From NCBI GenBank assembly GCA_019237595.1, contig JAFAGU010000295.1:1-18452 (forward strand): a stretch of 18,452 nucleotides of DNA, given 5' to 3'. Below the pieces are notes generated by a model that was not told the DNA's origin, searched no databases, and saw nothing but the letters and a program-made list of their open reading frames with translations. Below, piece after piece: positions 1 through 6,958 of the stretch (within the stretch, counting starts at the first letter, position 1; every line of letters starts with the position of its first letter). The position numbers were made by a program, and so were the translations under genes. This DNA is from Betaproteobacteria bacterium (lineage in GTDB: Bacteria; Pseudomonadota; Gammaproteobacteria; Burkholderiales; SG8-39).

Positions 1-501
1 GAGGCCCGAAAAATCCTTCTTGTAGTGGCGGATCGTGAAGAGATCGAGCAATCCCTGGGTGGGATGCGCGTGGCGCCCGTCCCCGGCGTTGATGACGTGC
101 TCGTGCGGCTTGACGTGCCGCGCGATCAGGAACGGCGCGCCGGAGGCGCCGTGGCGCACCACGAAGATGTCCGCCTGCATGGCGGAGAGGTTGGCGACGG
201 TATCGAGGAGCGTCTCGCCCTTCGTCTGGGAGGACGCGCCGATGTTCAGGTTGATCACGTCGGCGGAAAGCCGCTTCGCCGCAATCTCGAAGGTGGTGCG
301 CGTGCGGGTCGAGGGCTCGAAGAAGAGATTGAAGACGCTCTTCCCGCGCAGGATCGGCACCTTTTTCACCTCGCGCTCGGTGATGCCGACGAACGACTCG
401 GCGGTGTCGAGGATGCGCACGAGCACGTCGCGCGGCAGCCCCTCGATGGAGAGCAGGTGCTGGAGCTCTCCGTTCTCGTTGAGCTGCGGGTTACGCTGCA
501 T
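1..501 (-). CDS. pyrB: Aspartate carbamoyltransferase catalytic chain (partial, 3' end outside window)
   Basis: Condenses carbamoyl phosphate with aspartate, the first committed step of cytosolic pyrimidine synthesis. I translated the minus strand from the ATG at 499-501; the 167 codons read to the window edge without a stop, so roughly half of a usual 310-320 residue chain is visible. The carbamoyl-phosphate loop FEPSTRTRTTFE (residues 61-72, STRTR at 64-68), the SQTKGET loop (90-96) with its active-site lysine, and GDGRHAHPTQGLLD (141-153) are all intact, so the whole N-terminal domain is present. The start codon lies inside the end of pyrR, an 11-nt overlap, implying translational coupling. 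There is no spacer between pyrR and pyrB for an attenuator. By family synteny pyrC or a pyrC-like gene would be expected next, beyond the left edge. Identity is certain; only the C-terminal aspartate-binding domain is unseen. Confidence 0.97.
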   Translation of the reverse strand, partial: MQRNPQLNENGELQHLLSIEGLPRDVLVRILDTAESFVGITEREVKKVPILRGKSVFNLFFEPSTRTRTTFEIAAKRLSADVINLNIGASSQTKGETLLDTVANLSAMQADIFVVRHGASGAPFLIARHVKPHEHVINAGDGRHAHPTQGLLDLFTIRHYKKDFSGL

Positions 502-1000
502 CTTCGGGCTCGAGCACGAGGAAGAGCCGCCCATCCTCGGCCCGCTTCAGGCGCAGGCGCCTGCCGGCCGGCACCTGCAGCGAAGCGCCGCAGTGCTGGG
601 CGCAGATCGGCAGCTGGCGGCCGCCGCGGTCGGCGAGCACCACGAGCGAGATGCTCGCCGGCCTGCCGTAATCGAAGAGCTCGTTCATCGCGGCGCGCAC
701 CGTGCGCCCGGTGTAGAGGACGTCGTCGACGAGGAGGAGCTCGCTGCCATTCACCTCGAACGGGATCTTGGTGCGCTTCGGGTCGTGCTTGAGACCGCGG
801 GCGGCGTAGTCGTCGCGGTAGAAGGCGATGTCCATGAGGCCGAGCGGCGTCCTGATGCCAAGCAGCGCATGCAGCCTCTCGGCAAGCCACGCGCCGCCGG
901 TGTAGAGGCCGATCATGGCCGTCTTCGCGCCCACGGCGGGCTTGAGCTCCTCCGCGAGCTTGCGGCAGAGCGTCTCGGCGTCAGGCAGCGCCATGCTCAC
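491..1000 (-). CDS. pyrR: Bifunctional pyr operon regulator / uracil phosphoribosyltransferase PyrR
   Basis: A type I phosphoribosyltransferase-fold protein of 169 residues, close to the usual PyrR length (170-180). The PRPP-binding motif reads LLLVDDVLYTGRTVRAA at about residues 88-104, and ADRGGRQLP (123-131) matches the conserved PyrR segment after it. In Bacillus PyrR binds pyr mRNA and also has uracil phosphoribosyltransferase activity; which role holds here is inference. The longest start is a GTG at 998-1000, with a GGAG about 10 nt upstream, overlapping the end of ruvX by 20 nt. An in-frame ATG at 992-994 would give 167 residues and a 14-nt overlap, and is a real alternative. The 3' end overlaps pyrB by 11 nt. 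I see no separate leader or attenuator in front of it, so any PyrR RNA target must lie elsewhere or be absent. Confidence 0.95.
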   Translation of the reverse strand: MSMALPDAETLCRKLAEELKPAVGAKTAMIGLYTGGAWLAERLHALLGIRTPLGLMDIAFYRDDYAARGLKHDPKRTKIPFEVNGSELLLVDDVLYTGRTVRAAMNELFDYGRPASISLVVLADRGGRQLPICAQHCGASLQVPAGRRLRLKRAEDGRLFLVLEPEDAA

Positions 1001-1382
1001 GGAAGTATTGCTCCAGGATGAGCTGCGCGGCCACGGAATCCACCGCTTTCTTTTTCATGCCGCGCAGCCTCGCTTCCGCCTCCACCGACGTAAAGCGCTC
1101 GTCGACGAGCGCCACCGGGACGCGGTAGCGGCCCTCGAGCTGGCGCGCGAAGCGCTCGACCCGCTTCGCGAGCGGATGCGCGCCCTGCTCGGCAACCGGG
1201 AGGCCCACGACCAGCCTTGCCGGGCGCCATTCCCGGATGATGGCTTCGATCTCGGAGAAGGATTGAACGGTGGCGAGCGGATGCGCGGATTTCATCTCCG
1301 CTTCTCCCACCGCAACGCCAATACGCTTGAGCCCGAAATCGAAGGCGAGAACGGTGCCCCTTTCAGGCATGCCCCGCTTCAT
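981..1382 (-). CDS. ruvX: Putative pre-16S rRNA nuclease / Holliday junction resolvase-like protein (YqgF/RuvX)
   Basis: RNase H-fold nuclease implicated in 16S rRNA 5'-end maturation. The 133-residue protein carries the family landmarks in order: FDFGLKRIGVAVG (14-26) with the first catalytic aspartate at 15, VVGLP (58-62), VDERFTS (93-99) with the catalytic glutamate at 95, and the C-terminal DSVAAQLILEQYF (115-127) with the last aspartate at 115. Length is typical (135-150). Two starts are possible: the ATG at 1380-1382 used here, overlapping yqgE by 20 nt, or the ATG at 1368-1370, overlapping by 8 nt and preceded by an AGCGGGG stretch. The shorter form loses only four residues before the first motif. 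Its position between yqgE and pyrR is the common proteobacterial arrangement. Confidence 0.96.
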   Translation of the reverse strand: MKRGMPERGTVLAFDFGLKRIGVAVGEAEMKSAHPLATVQSFSEIEAIIREWRPARLVVGLPVAEQGAHPLAKRVERFARQLEGRYRVPVALVDERFTSVEAEARLRGMKKKAVDSVAAQLILEQYFREHGAA

Positions 1383-1923
1383 CCTGCAGGCGCGCGAAGT
1401 CGAGCCCGAGGAGCTGCATCGCCGCCGGGAGCCGCTCCTCGGCCGGCGTGTCGAAGAGGATCCCGTCCTTCGCCTCTACGGTGAGCCACGCGTTCTGCGA
1501 GAGCTCGTGCTCGAGCTGGCCGGGCGACCAGCCAGCGTAGCCCAGCGTCACGAGGAGCCTCGCCGGCCCTTCCCCGCGCCCGACCGCTTCCAGGATGTCC
1601 TTGGAGGTCGTGAGGCCGATCAGATCGCGCACGCGCAGCGTCGATTGCCAGCTTCCCGCGGGCTGGTGAAGGACGAAGCCGCGGTCGGTTTGCACGGGGC
1701 CGCCGAAGTAGACCGGCGCGTCCGCCACTCCGCCGCCTTGCAGGCTCATCGACAGGCGCTCGAAGAGCGCCTGCAGCGTCATGTCGATCGGACGATTGAC
1801 GACCAGGCCGAGCGCGCCCTGGTCGTTGTGCTCGCAGATGTAGGTGAGGCTCTTTGCGAAGTACGGATCGGCCATGTTGGGCATGGCGATCAGGAAGTGA
1901 TGCGTCAGATTGATCGAGGACAT
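1363..1923 (-). CDS. yqgE: YqgE/AlgH family protein (UPF0301)
   Basis: A 186-residue member of the YqgE/AlgH family, whose molecular function is not established; AlgH was named from an alginate-regulation phenotype in Pseudomonas. The N-terminus NLTHHFLIAMPNMADPYFAKS followed by YICEHNDQGALGLVVNRP is the family signature, and LGYAGWSPGQLEHEL in the second half is equally characteristic. I chose the ATG at 1921-1923, which begins MSSINLTHHFL and has GGGAAG just upstream; a TTG five codons earlier also keeps the frame open but is less likely. It lies 50 nt after the rubredoxin stop and overlaps ruvX. A predicted hairpin covers its ribosome binding site (separate entry). Confidence 0.95.
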   Translation of the reverse strand: MSSINLTHHFLIAMPNMADPYFAKSLTYICEHNDQGALGLVVNRPIDMTLQALFERLSMSLQGGGVADAPVYFGGPVQTDRGFVLHQPAGSWQSTLRVRDLIGLTTSKDILEAVGRGEGPARLLVTLGYAGWSPGQLEHELSQNAWLTVEAKDGILFDTPAEERLPAAMQLLGLDFARLQDEAGHA

Positions 1924-1925
1924 GC

Positions 1926-1970
1926 TTCCCGGGCGCAATTCTAGCCGTTTAGGGCTCGTTCCGCCCGGAA
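1926..1970 (-). promoter_or_regulatory. Inverted repeat over the yqgE ribosome binding site
   Basis: Between the rubredoxin stop and the yqgE ATG, bases 1926-1935 can pair with 1962-1970 (nine pairs with one bulged base at 1928, mostly G/C). Inside the loop, AGCC at 1943-1946 can pair with GGCT at 1953-1956. On the minus-strand transcript the 3' arm contains the GGGAAG that would serve as the yqgE Shine-Dalgarno site, two bases from the ATG. Pairing is seen directly; a role in limiting yqgE translation or partly ending rubredoxin transcripts is inference. No run of T follows, so it is not a classical intrinsic terminator. Confidence 0.35.
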
Positions 1971-1973
1971 AGT

Positions 1974-2159
1974 TCAGATCTCAACCATCTCGAAGTCTTC
2001 CTTGCGGGCACCGCACTCGGGGCAGGTCCAGTTCATCGGCACGTCCTCCCAGCGCGTGCCCGCTGCGATGCCTTCGTCGGGGAGGCCCTTCTCCTCGTCG
2101 TAGATGAAGCCGCAGATGAGGCACATCCAGCTCTTGTATTGGACTTGGGTCTCGACCAT
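1974..2159 (-). CDS. Rubredoxin
   Basis: Small cytosolic one-iron electron carrier. The 61-residue protein has the two CxxC knuckles, MCLICGFIYDEEKG (C13, C16) and CPECGARKEDF (C46, C49), together with the PDEGI and AAGTRWEDVPMNW segment between them, which is the complete FeS4 rubredoxin fold at typical size. I took the ATG at 2157-2159; the frame is open upstream to a TTG at 2199-2201, but that extension would run across the whole divergent gap and add residues not typical of rubredoxin. It is divergent from thiD with 41 nt between the starts, and heads the yqgE-ruvX-pyrR-pyrB run. The redox partner cannot be told from this window. Confidence 0.94.
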   Translation of the reverse strand: MVETQVQYKSWMCLICGFIYDEEKGLPDEGIAAGTRWEDVPMNWTCPECGARKEDFEMVEI

Positions 2160-2200
2160 GGCGTGGGAAGTAAAATCGCCCGCGATATTAGCGCAACGCA
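2160..2200. promoter_or_regulatory. Divergent start region between rubredoxin and thiD
   Basis: The 41 bases between the two ATGs are an A+T-rich island in a GC-rich setting. A TAAAAT at 2171-2176 resembles a -10 box for thiD, and TAATAT on the minus strand (2190-2185) resembles one for rubredoxin. No convincing -35 box and no clear Shine-Dalgarno precedes thiD. Transcription from here in both directions is inference from gene orientation; the exact boxes are guesses. Confidence 0.3.
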
Positions 2201-2995
2201 ATGTCCTCCGGCCCTCTGCTCGTGCTCACGTTCGCGGCGTCCGACCCGACCGGCGGCGCCGGCATGCAGGCGGACGTGCTCACGATCGCGGCGCTCGGGT
2301 GCCATCCGCTGTCGGTGCTCACCGGCGTGACGGTGCAGGACACGAGCGGCGTGCGCGAGCTGCACGCGCTCGACGCCCGGCTCGTCGCCGCGCAGGCGTC
2401 CTGCGTGCTCGGCGAGTCGCGCGCGAGCGCCATCAAGGTAGGCGTCGTCGCTTCGGCGGCCAACGCCCGGGCGATCGCGGCGATTGCAAAGGAGCGCGAC
2501 GGCGCGCCGCTCGTCCTCGACCCGGTCCTCGCTTCCGGCGGCGGCGACCGGCTCGCCGATGAGGCGACGCTCGCCGCGCTGCGTGAATCGCTCATTCCCC
2601 GCGCGATGCTCGTCACGCCGAATGGCGTGGAGGCGCGGCGGCTTACGGGCGAGAAGGACATCCCGCGCTGCGCCGCGCGCCTGATTGAAATGGGCGCACG
2701 CTATGCGCTCGTGACGGGCGGGCATGAAAACGGCGCGGAGGTCGTGAACCGCCTTTACGGGCGCGAAGGCCTGGTTCGCGAAGACGCATGGCCACGGCTT
2801 CCGCACGAATACCACGGGTCGGGTTGCACGCTCGCATCGGCGATCGCCTGCAGCCTCGCGCGGGGCGTCGCCATGGCCCAGGCGGTATATGAAGCGCAGA
2901 AATATGCCTGGCACGCCTTGGATGCGGCTTTCATGAGCGGACATGGGCAGCGGATTCCACAGCGGTTCCACGGCCGCGCGGACGGCCCGTCGTGA
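2201..2995 (+). CDS. thiD: Hydroxymethylpyrimidine/phosphomethylpyrimidine kinase
   Basis: Phosphorylates HMP and HMP-phosphate to HMP-pyrophosphate, the pyrimidine half of thiamine. The 264-residue ribokinase-fold protein is full length. It shows the substrate loop AASDPTGGAGMQAD (12-25), VLDPVLASGGGDRL (105-118), VTPNGVEARRLTG (138-150) and the anion-hole motif HGSGCTLASAIA (205-216) with the expected cysteine at 209. The ATG at 2201 gives MSSGPLLVLTFAASDPTGG, starting right before the first strand. The 3' end overlaps thiE by four bases (GTGA), so the two thiamine genes are translationally coupled. No TPP riboswitch can fit in the 41-nt gap upstream, and I see none. Confidence 0.97.
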   Translation: MSSGPLLVLTFAASDPTGGAGMQADVLTIAALGCHPLSVLTGVTVQDTSGVRELHALDARLVAAQASCVLGESRASAIKVGVVASAANARAIAAIAKERDGAPLVLDPVLASGGGDRLADEATLAALRESLIPRAMLVTPNGVEARRLTGEKDIPRCAARLIEMGARYALVTGGHENGAEVVNRLYGREGLVREDAWPRLPHEYHGSGCTLASAIACSLARGVAMAQAVYEAQKYAWHALDAAFMSGHGQRIPQRFHGRADGPS

Positions 2996-3612
2996 AGCTG
3001 CAGCGCAGGCTCCGCGGCCTTTACGCCATCACGCCCGACGCGGGCGACAGTGCGGCGCTCTTCGCCAAGGTGAGTGCCGCCCTGGAAGGCGGGATCGCGC
3101 TCCTTCAATACCGCCGAAAGACCACCGAGGCCGAAATGCGCCGCGTGGAGGCAATCGAGCTCGCTAAGCTCTGCCGTCAGCGAGGCGTGCCCTTCATCGT
3201 GAACGACGATGCGAGGCTTGCCGCAGAGGCGGGCGCCGACGGCGTTCACGTCGGGCGCGACGATGACAGCGTATCGGGCTGTCGTCGCACGCTGCCGGGG
3301 AAGATCGTCGGTGCGTCCTGCTACGACCGGATGGAGCTCGCCGAAGCCGCCGTGCGCCAAGGTGCCGACTACGTGGCCTTTGGCAGCGTGTTCGCCTCCC
3401 CCACCAAGCCCGCCGCGGTACGCGCGCCGCTGGAACTCCTGGCCCAAGCGCGCCGCCTTGGGGTCCCGGTCGCTGCGATCGGCGGCATCACCCTCGACAA
3501 TGCCCCGCAAGCGATCGCGGCCGGGGCCGACCTTCTCGCCGTGCTCTCCGATCTCTTCGACGCCCCCGACATCGCGCAACGCGCGCGCCAGTACGTCAAA
3601 CTATTCGCATGA
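2992..3612 (+). CDS. thiE: Thiamine-phosphate synthase
   Basis: Joins HMP-pyrophosphate and thiazole phosphate to thiamine phosphate. The 206-residue TIM barrel opens with LRGLYAITPD (7-16) and keeps the pyrophosphate and metal ligands: LLQYRRK (37-43, with Q39, R41 and K43), VNDD (70-73), GADGVHVGRDD (81-91), FGSVFASPTK (130-139), AAIGGI (161-166) and ADLLAVLSDLF near the end. The start is a GTG that overlaps the thiD stop by four bases, and the stop overlaps the hemL ATG by four bases. The thiD-thiE-hemL arrangement is common in Betaproteobacteria. The thiazole partner enzymes are not in this window. Confidence 0.97.
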   Translation: MKLQRRLRGLYAITPDAGDSAALFAKVSAALEGGIALLQYRRKTTEAEMRRVEAIELAKLCRQRGVPFIVNDDARLAAEAGADGVHVGRDDDSVSGCRRTLPGKIVGASCYDRMELAEAAVRQGADYVAFGSVFASPTKPAAVRAPLELLAQARRLGVPVAAIGGITLDNAPQAIAAGADLLAVLSDLFDAPDIAQRARQYVKLFA

Positions 3613-4886
3613 AGAATGAAGAGCTCTTCGAGCGCGCCCAGCGCTCCATTCCCGCCGGGGTCAATTCGCCCGTGCGCGCGTTCCGCTCGGTGGGCGGCGT
3701 GCCGCCCTTCCTCGCTCGCGCCGAGGGCGCCTATGTCTGGGACGTCGAAGGCAAGCGCTACGTCGACTATGTGGGTTCCTGGGGTCCCATGCTGGCTGGG
3801 CACACGCATCCCGCGGTGGTCGCCGCCATAGCAGAGGCGGCTTCGCGCGCCATTTCATTCGGCGCGCCGACGCAGGCGGAGGTGGACCTCGCGGAGCTCA
3901 TCTGCAAGCTCGTTCCCTCGGTGGAGCAAGTGCGGCTCGTGTCCTCAGGGACGGAAGCGACCATGACCGCGATCCGGCTCGCGCGCGGCTACACCGGCCG
4001 CGATGCGATCGTGAAGTTCGAGGGCTGCTATCACGGGCACGCCGATTCGCTGCTCGTCAAGGCCGGCTCCGGCGCCCTCACATTCGGAAATCCGAGCTCG
4101 GCCGGCGTGCCCGCCGATACCGCCTCGCATACCTTCGTGGCGGACTACAACGACTCCGCCCAGGTGAAGAAGCTTTTTGCGGAAAAGGGCGGCCGCATCG
4201 CGTGCGTGATCGTCGAGCCGGTAGCGGGCAATATGAATCTCGTGCTGCCGCAAAGGGGATTTCTCGAGACGCTTCGGGAGGAATGCACTCGCCACGGCGC
4301 GGTCCTGATTTTCGACGAGGTGATGACCGGCTTTCGTGTCGCCCTCGGCGGCGCGCAGGCGCGCTATGGCATCCGCCCGGACCTCACGACGCTCGGCAAG
4401 GTTATCGGCGGCGGGCTGCCCGTCGGCGCAGTCGGCGGCCGGCGCGAAATCATGGAGAAGCTCGCGCCGCTCGGGCCGGTGTACCAGGCCGGGACGCTCT
4501 CGGGAAACCCGGTGGCTGTTGCCGCGGGCCTCGCGACGCTGAAGCTCGTCGCGGAAAGCGGCTTCACGGAAAAACTCGAAAGCACCACGCGCGCTCTCGT
4601 CGATGGGCTCGCGCAAGAGGGCAAGAGAGCGGACGTCGCTTTTTCGGCGCAATGCGTCGGCAGCATGTTCGGCCTGTATTTCCGCGCCACGCCGCCGCAA
4701 AGCTTCGCCGAAGTCATGCAGTGCGACCGGGAACGATTCAATCGCTTTTTCCACGCCATGCTGGAGCAAGGAATTTATCTCGCGCCCTCGGCGTACGAGG
4801 CGGGCTTCGTTTCGGCGGCGCACGGCAAGAAGGAGGTCGATGCAACGCTCGCCGCTGCGCGCGTTGCGTTTGCAACAGTCTCGTAG
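3609..4886 (+). CDS. hemL: Glutamate-1-semialdehyde 2,1-aminomutase
   Basis: PLP enzyme that converts glutamate-1-semialdehyde to 5-aminolevulinate in the C5 route to haem. The 425 residues match the usual length (about 426). Seen in order: AGVNSPVRAF (16-25), VGSWGPMLAGHTHP (55-68), SSGTEATMTAIRLARGYTGR (112-131), the cofactor aspartate in FDEVMTGFR (235-243), the Schiff-base lysine in TTLGKVIGGGLPVGAVGG (K264), and GTLSGNP. The ATG overlaps the thiE stop (ATGA). Linkage to thiamine genes is a conserved neighbourhood rather than a pathway link. No broken motif. Confidence 0.98.
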   Translation: MKNEELFERAQRSIPAGVNSPVRAFRSVGGVPPFLARAEGAYVWDVEGKRYVDYVGSWGPMLAGHTHPAVVAAIAEAASRAISFGAPTQAEVDLAELICKLVPSVEQVRLVSSGTEATMTAIRLARGYTGRDAIVKFEGCYHGHADSLLVKAGSGALTFGNPSSAGVPADTASHTFVADYNDSAQVKKLFAEKGGRIACVIVEPVAGNMNLVLPQRGFLETLREECTRHGAVLIFDEVMTGFRVALGGAQARYGIRPDLTTLGKVIGGGLPVGAVGGRREIMEKLAPLGPVYQAGTLSGNPVAVAAGLATLKLVAESGFTEKLESTTRALVDGLAQEGKRADVAFSAQCVGSMFGLYFRATPPQSFAEVMQCDRERFNRFFHAMLEQGIYLAPSAYEAGFVSAAHGKKEVDATLAAARVAFATVS

Positions 4887-4932
4887 CATCGCTGGTACAA
4901 ACTTTGCGTTCGTTTCGACGTCTAAAGAACGC

Positions 4933-5514
4933 ATGCACCAAAAACCGCCCATTACGGAGCTCGCCCGCCTCGACCGGCCGGCGCTCGAGCGTCACTTCCT
5001 GGCGCTCGACGCGGAGGACCGCAGGCTGCGCTTCGGCATCCCGCTCGGCGATCACGCAGTGCGCAGCTATGTCACGCGCATCGACTTCGAGCGCGACGCC
5101 GTCTTCGGGGTATTCGGCGACGATCTCGGGTTGGTGGGAGCGGCGCACCTTGCGCGAGGCGACGGTCATGCCGAGCTCGGCGTTTCCGTTCTCCCGGGCC
5201 ATCGTGGCCGCGGCCTGGGTGCGGCGCTCCTCGGCCGTGCGCACCTGCGCGCCCGCAATTGGGGCGTGCAATCCCTGTTCATGCACTGCCTGACGGAAAA
5301 CGGCACGATGATGCGCCTTGCCCGCAAACAGGGCATGGAGATCATCGCCGAGCAGGGCGAGGCGGAGGCTTGGCTGAAGCTCCCGCCGCCGGACGCGGGC
5401 AGCTACTTCGGCGAAGTGTTCGCGCAGCGCGTCGCGCTCTTCGACGCGGCGCTCAAGGGCCAGCTCGCTTCGGCGCGCCGCCTCGCCGAGGCGCTCACAC
5501 GAGAAACAACGTAG
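4933..5514 (+). CDS. GNAT family N-acetyltransferase
   Basis: A 193-residue protein with a GNAT core: strand 4 to helix 3 reads AELGVSVLPGHRGRGLGAALLGRA (80-103), where RGRGLG (91-96) is the acetyl-CoA pyrophosphate-binding loop (R/QxxGxG/A), followed by SLFMHCLTENGTMMRLARKQGM (115-135), the usual motif B region with an asparagine and the xMxRLxxKxGM pattern. A tail of about 45 residues beyond the domain is helix-rich. The substrate cannot be read from sequence. I start at the ATG at 4933, 46 nt after hemL; the frame is open upstream into hemL but that part is a shadow. The Shine-Dalgarno is weak. Its last 20 bases overlap the end of mgtE on the other strand. Confidence 0.88.
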   Translation: MHQKPPITELARLDRPALERHFLALDAEDRRLRFGIPLGDHAVRSYVTRIDFERDAVFGVFGDDLGLVGAAHLARGDGHAELGVSVLPGHRGRGLGAALLGRAHLRARNWGVQSLFMHCLTENGTMMRLARKQGMEIIAEQGEAEAWLKLPPPDAGSYFGEVFAQRVALFDAALKGQLASARRLAEALTRETT

Positions 5515-6937
5515 CGAGCCCCAGGAAAATGAAGAAGCCGCCGGAGTCCGTGCAGGCCGTAATCAGCACGGACGACCCGACGGCAGGGTCCTTTCCGAAG
5601 CGCGCGCGCAGCCATGGGATGGCGACGCCCATCAACGCCGCGAGCAGCAGGTTGAGCAGCATGGCGAGCGCCATGACGCCCGCGAGCGCGATGTTCGCGT
5701 AGAGGGCGTACGTAATCGCTCCCAGGAGCGTTCCCCACACTACGCCGTTGACGAGCGCGAGGCCGAGCTCTTTTGCGAAGAGCTTCTTCCACGAGCTCTG
5801 GATCTGGCCAAGCGCAAGCGCGCGCACGATCATGGTGATCGTCTGGTTTCCCGAGTTGCCGCCGATCCCGGCCACGATCGGCATTAGCGCCGCGAGGGCG
5901 ACCAGGCGCGCGATCGAGCCCTCGAAGGCGCCGATGACGCGCGAGGCGATGAACGCCGTGACGAGATTGACGGCGAGCCAGGACCAGCGGTTCTTGAAGC
6001 TGTCGAGTACCGGAGCGAAGATGTCCTCCTCCTGGGCAAGGCCTGCCTCGGCGAGCTGCGAGTCGGCGCTCTTGCGGCGGATGTAGTCGACGACCGCGTC
6101 CACCGTGAGCCGGCCGATGAGGCGGTCCGCTGCGTCGACCACCGGGGCCGAGACGAGGTCGTAGCGCTCGAACGCGCTCGAGGCGTCCTCGGCCTTGTCC
6201 TCGGGATAGAACTTCACGCTTTCGGGCACCATCACCGCGCTCACGGAAATGTGCAGGTCCGTGACGATGAGACGCGCGAGCGGCAGCGCGCCCTTGAGCC
6301 CCTGCTCGCGATCGATGACGAAGAGCTGGTCGGTATGGTCCGGCAGCTCATCGAGGCGGCGGAGCTCCCGCGTCGCGGCTTCGAGCGTGACGTCGTCTCG
6401 CACCGCGACGTGGTCGAAGTCCATGAGCGCGCCGACCGTTCCCTCGGGATAGGAAAGCGCCGCGCGGAGGCGCTCGCGCTCCTGCGCGGGAAGCGACTGC
6501 ACGACCTCCTCGATCACCCCCTCGGGGAGGTCGGGCGCGATATCGGCGATCTCGTCGGCTTCGAGCGTCTCCGCGGCCGCGACGAGCTCGCGCGAGTCCA
6601 TGGTCGCGATGAGCGACTCGCGGACCGCGTCCGAAACCTCGAGCAGGATCTCGCCGTCGCGGTCGGCCTTGACGAGATTCCACGCTTGGAGCCGCTCCTC
6701 GAGTGGCAGCGCCTCGAGGATGTAGGCGATGTCGGCCGGATGCAGGCGGTCGAGCCGCGCGTGCAGCTCGGTCAGGTGCTGCTTGTGCACCAGCTGCTCG
6801 ACGAGCCCGTGCTTGGGCATGTCCTGGCGATGCACGAGGTCCTCGACGACCTTCTGCCGGCGCAGCAGTTGCTGGACCTCGCGAAGGTTGCGCTGCAGCT
6901 CGTCGGTTTCGAGGCGGGCCTGGACCGTGTCTTCCAC
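5495..6937 (-). CDS. mgtE: MgtE family magnesium transporter
   Basis: Mg2+-gated magnesium channel/transporter of the inner membrane, 480 residues. Domains: a superhelical MgtE N domain (about 30-165, with LHPADIAYILEALPLEERL and two ExxD-type repeats), paired CBS domains (about 170-290, VSAVMVPESVKFYPEDKAEDA and LVSAPVVDAADRLIGRLT), a linker helix, and five membrane segments (about 319-337, 345-372, 388-413, 416-440, 453-479). The pore signatures PIVAGIGGNSGNQT (353-366) and ITACTDSGGFFIFLGLA (459-475) are intact, including the TM5 aspartate (D464) matching the metal site known from Thermus MgtE. The start is a GTG; the mtgA stop lies in the same frame 24 nt upstream with no other start between, which fixes the choice. 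It ends the long minus-strand run. Confidence 0.95.
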   Translation of the reverse strand: MEDTVQARLETDELQRNLREVQQLLRRQKVVEDLVHRQDMPKHGLVEQLVHKQHLTELHARLDRLHPADIAYILEALPLEERLQAWNLVKADRDGEILLEVSDAVRESLIATMDSRELVAAAETLEADEIADIAPDLPEGVIEEVVQSLPAQERERLRAALSYPEGTVGALMDFDHVAVRDDVTLEAATRELRRLDELPDHTDQLFVIDREQGLKGALPLARLIVTDLHISVSAVMVPESVKFYPEDKAEDASSAFERYDLVSAPVVDAADRLIGRLTVDAVVDYIRRKSADSQLAEAGLAQEEDIFAPVLDSFKNRWSWLAVNLVTAFIASRVIGAFEGSIARLVALAALMPIVAGIGGNSGNQTITMIVRALALGQIQSSWKKLFAKELGLALVNGVVWGTLLGAITYALYANIALAGVMALAMLLNLLLAALMGVAIPWLRARFGKDPAVGSSVLITACTDSGGFFIFLGLATLFLV

Positions 6938-6958
6938 GCCCGGAAGGGTATCAATACC

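Noticed and set aside
2160..2200. A thiamine pyrophosphate riboswitch ahead of thiD.
   Set aside because: Only 41 bases separate thiD from the divergent rubredoxin gene, and I see no CUGAGA-type element in the gap.
2033..2971. A 312-codon minus-strand open frame across thiD and rubredoxin.
   Set aside because: It is antisense to thiD, which is intact, and merges into the rubredoxin region out of frame. Composition is that of a shadow frame.
4603..4932. Upstream extension of the GNAT gene through the end of hemL.
   Set aside because: The first 110 codons are Arg/Ser-rich shadow of hemL. The GNAT-like sequence begins shortly after the ATG at 4933.
3945..4952. A 335-codon minus-strand open frame over hemL.
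   Set aside because: hemL on the other strand is full length with all PLP motifs; the antisense product has no family features.
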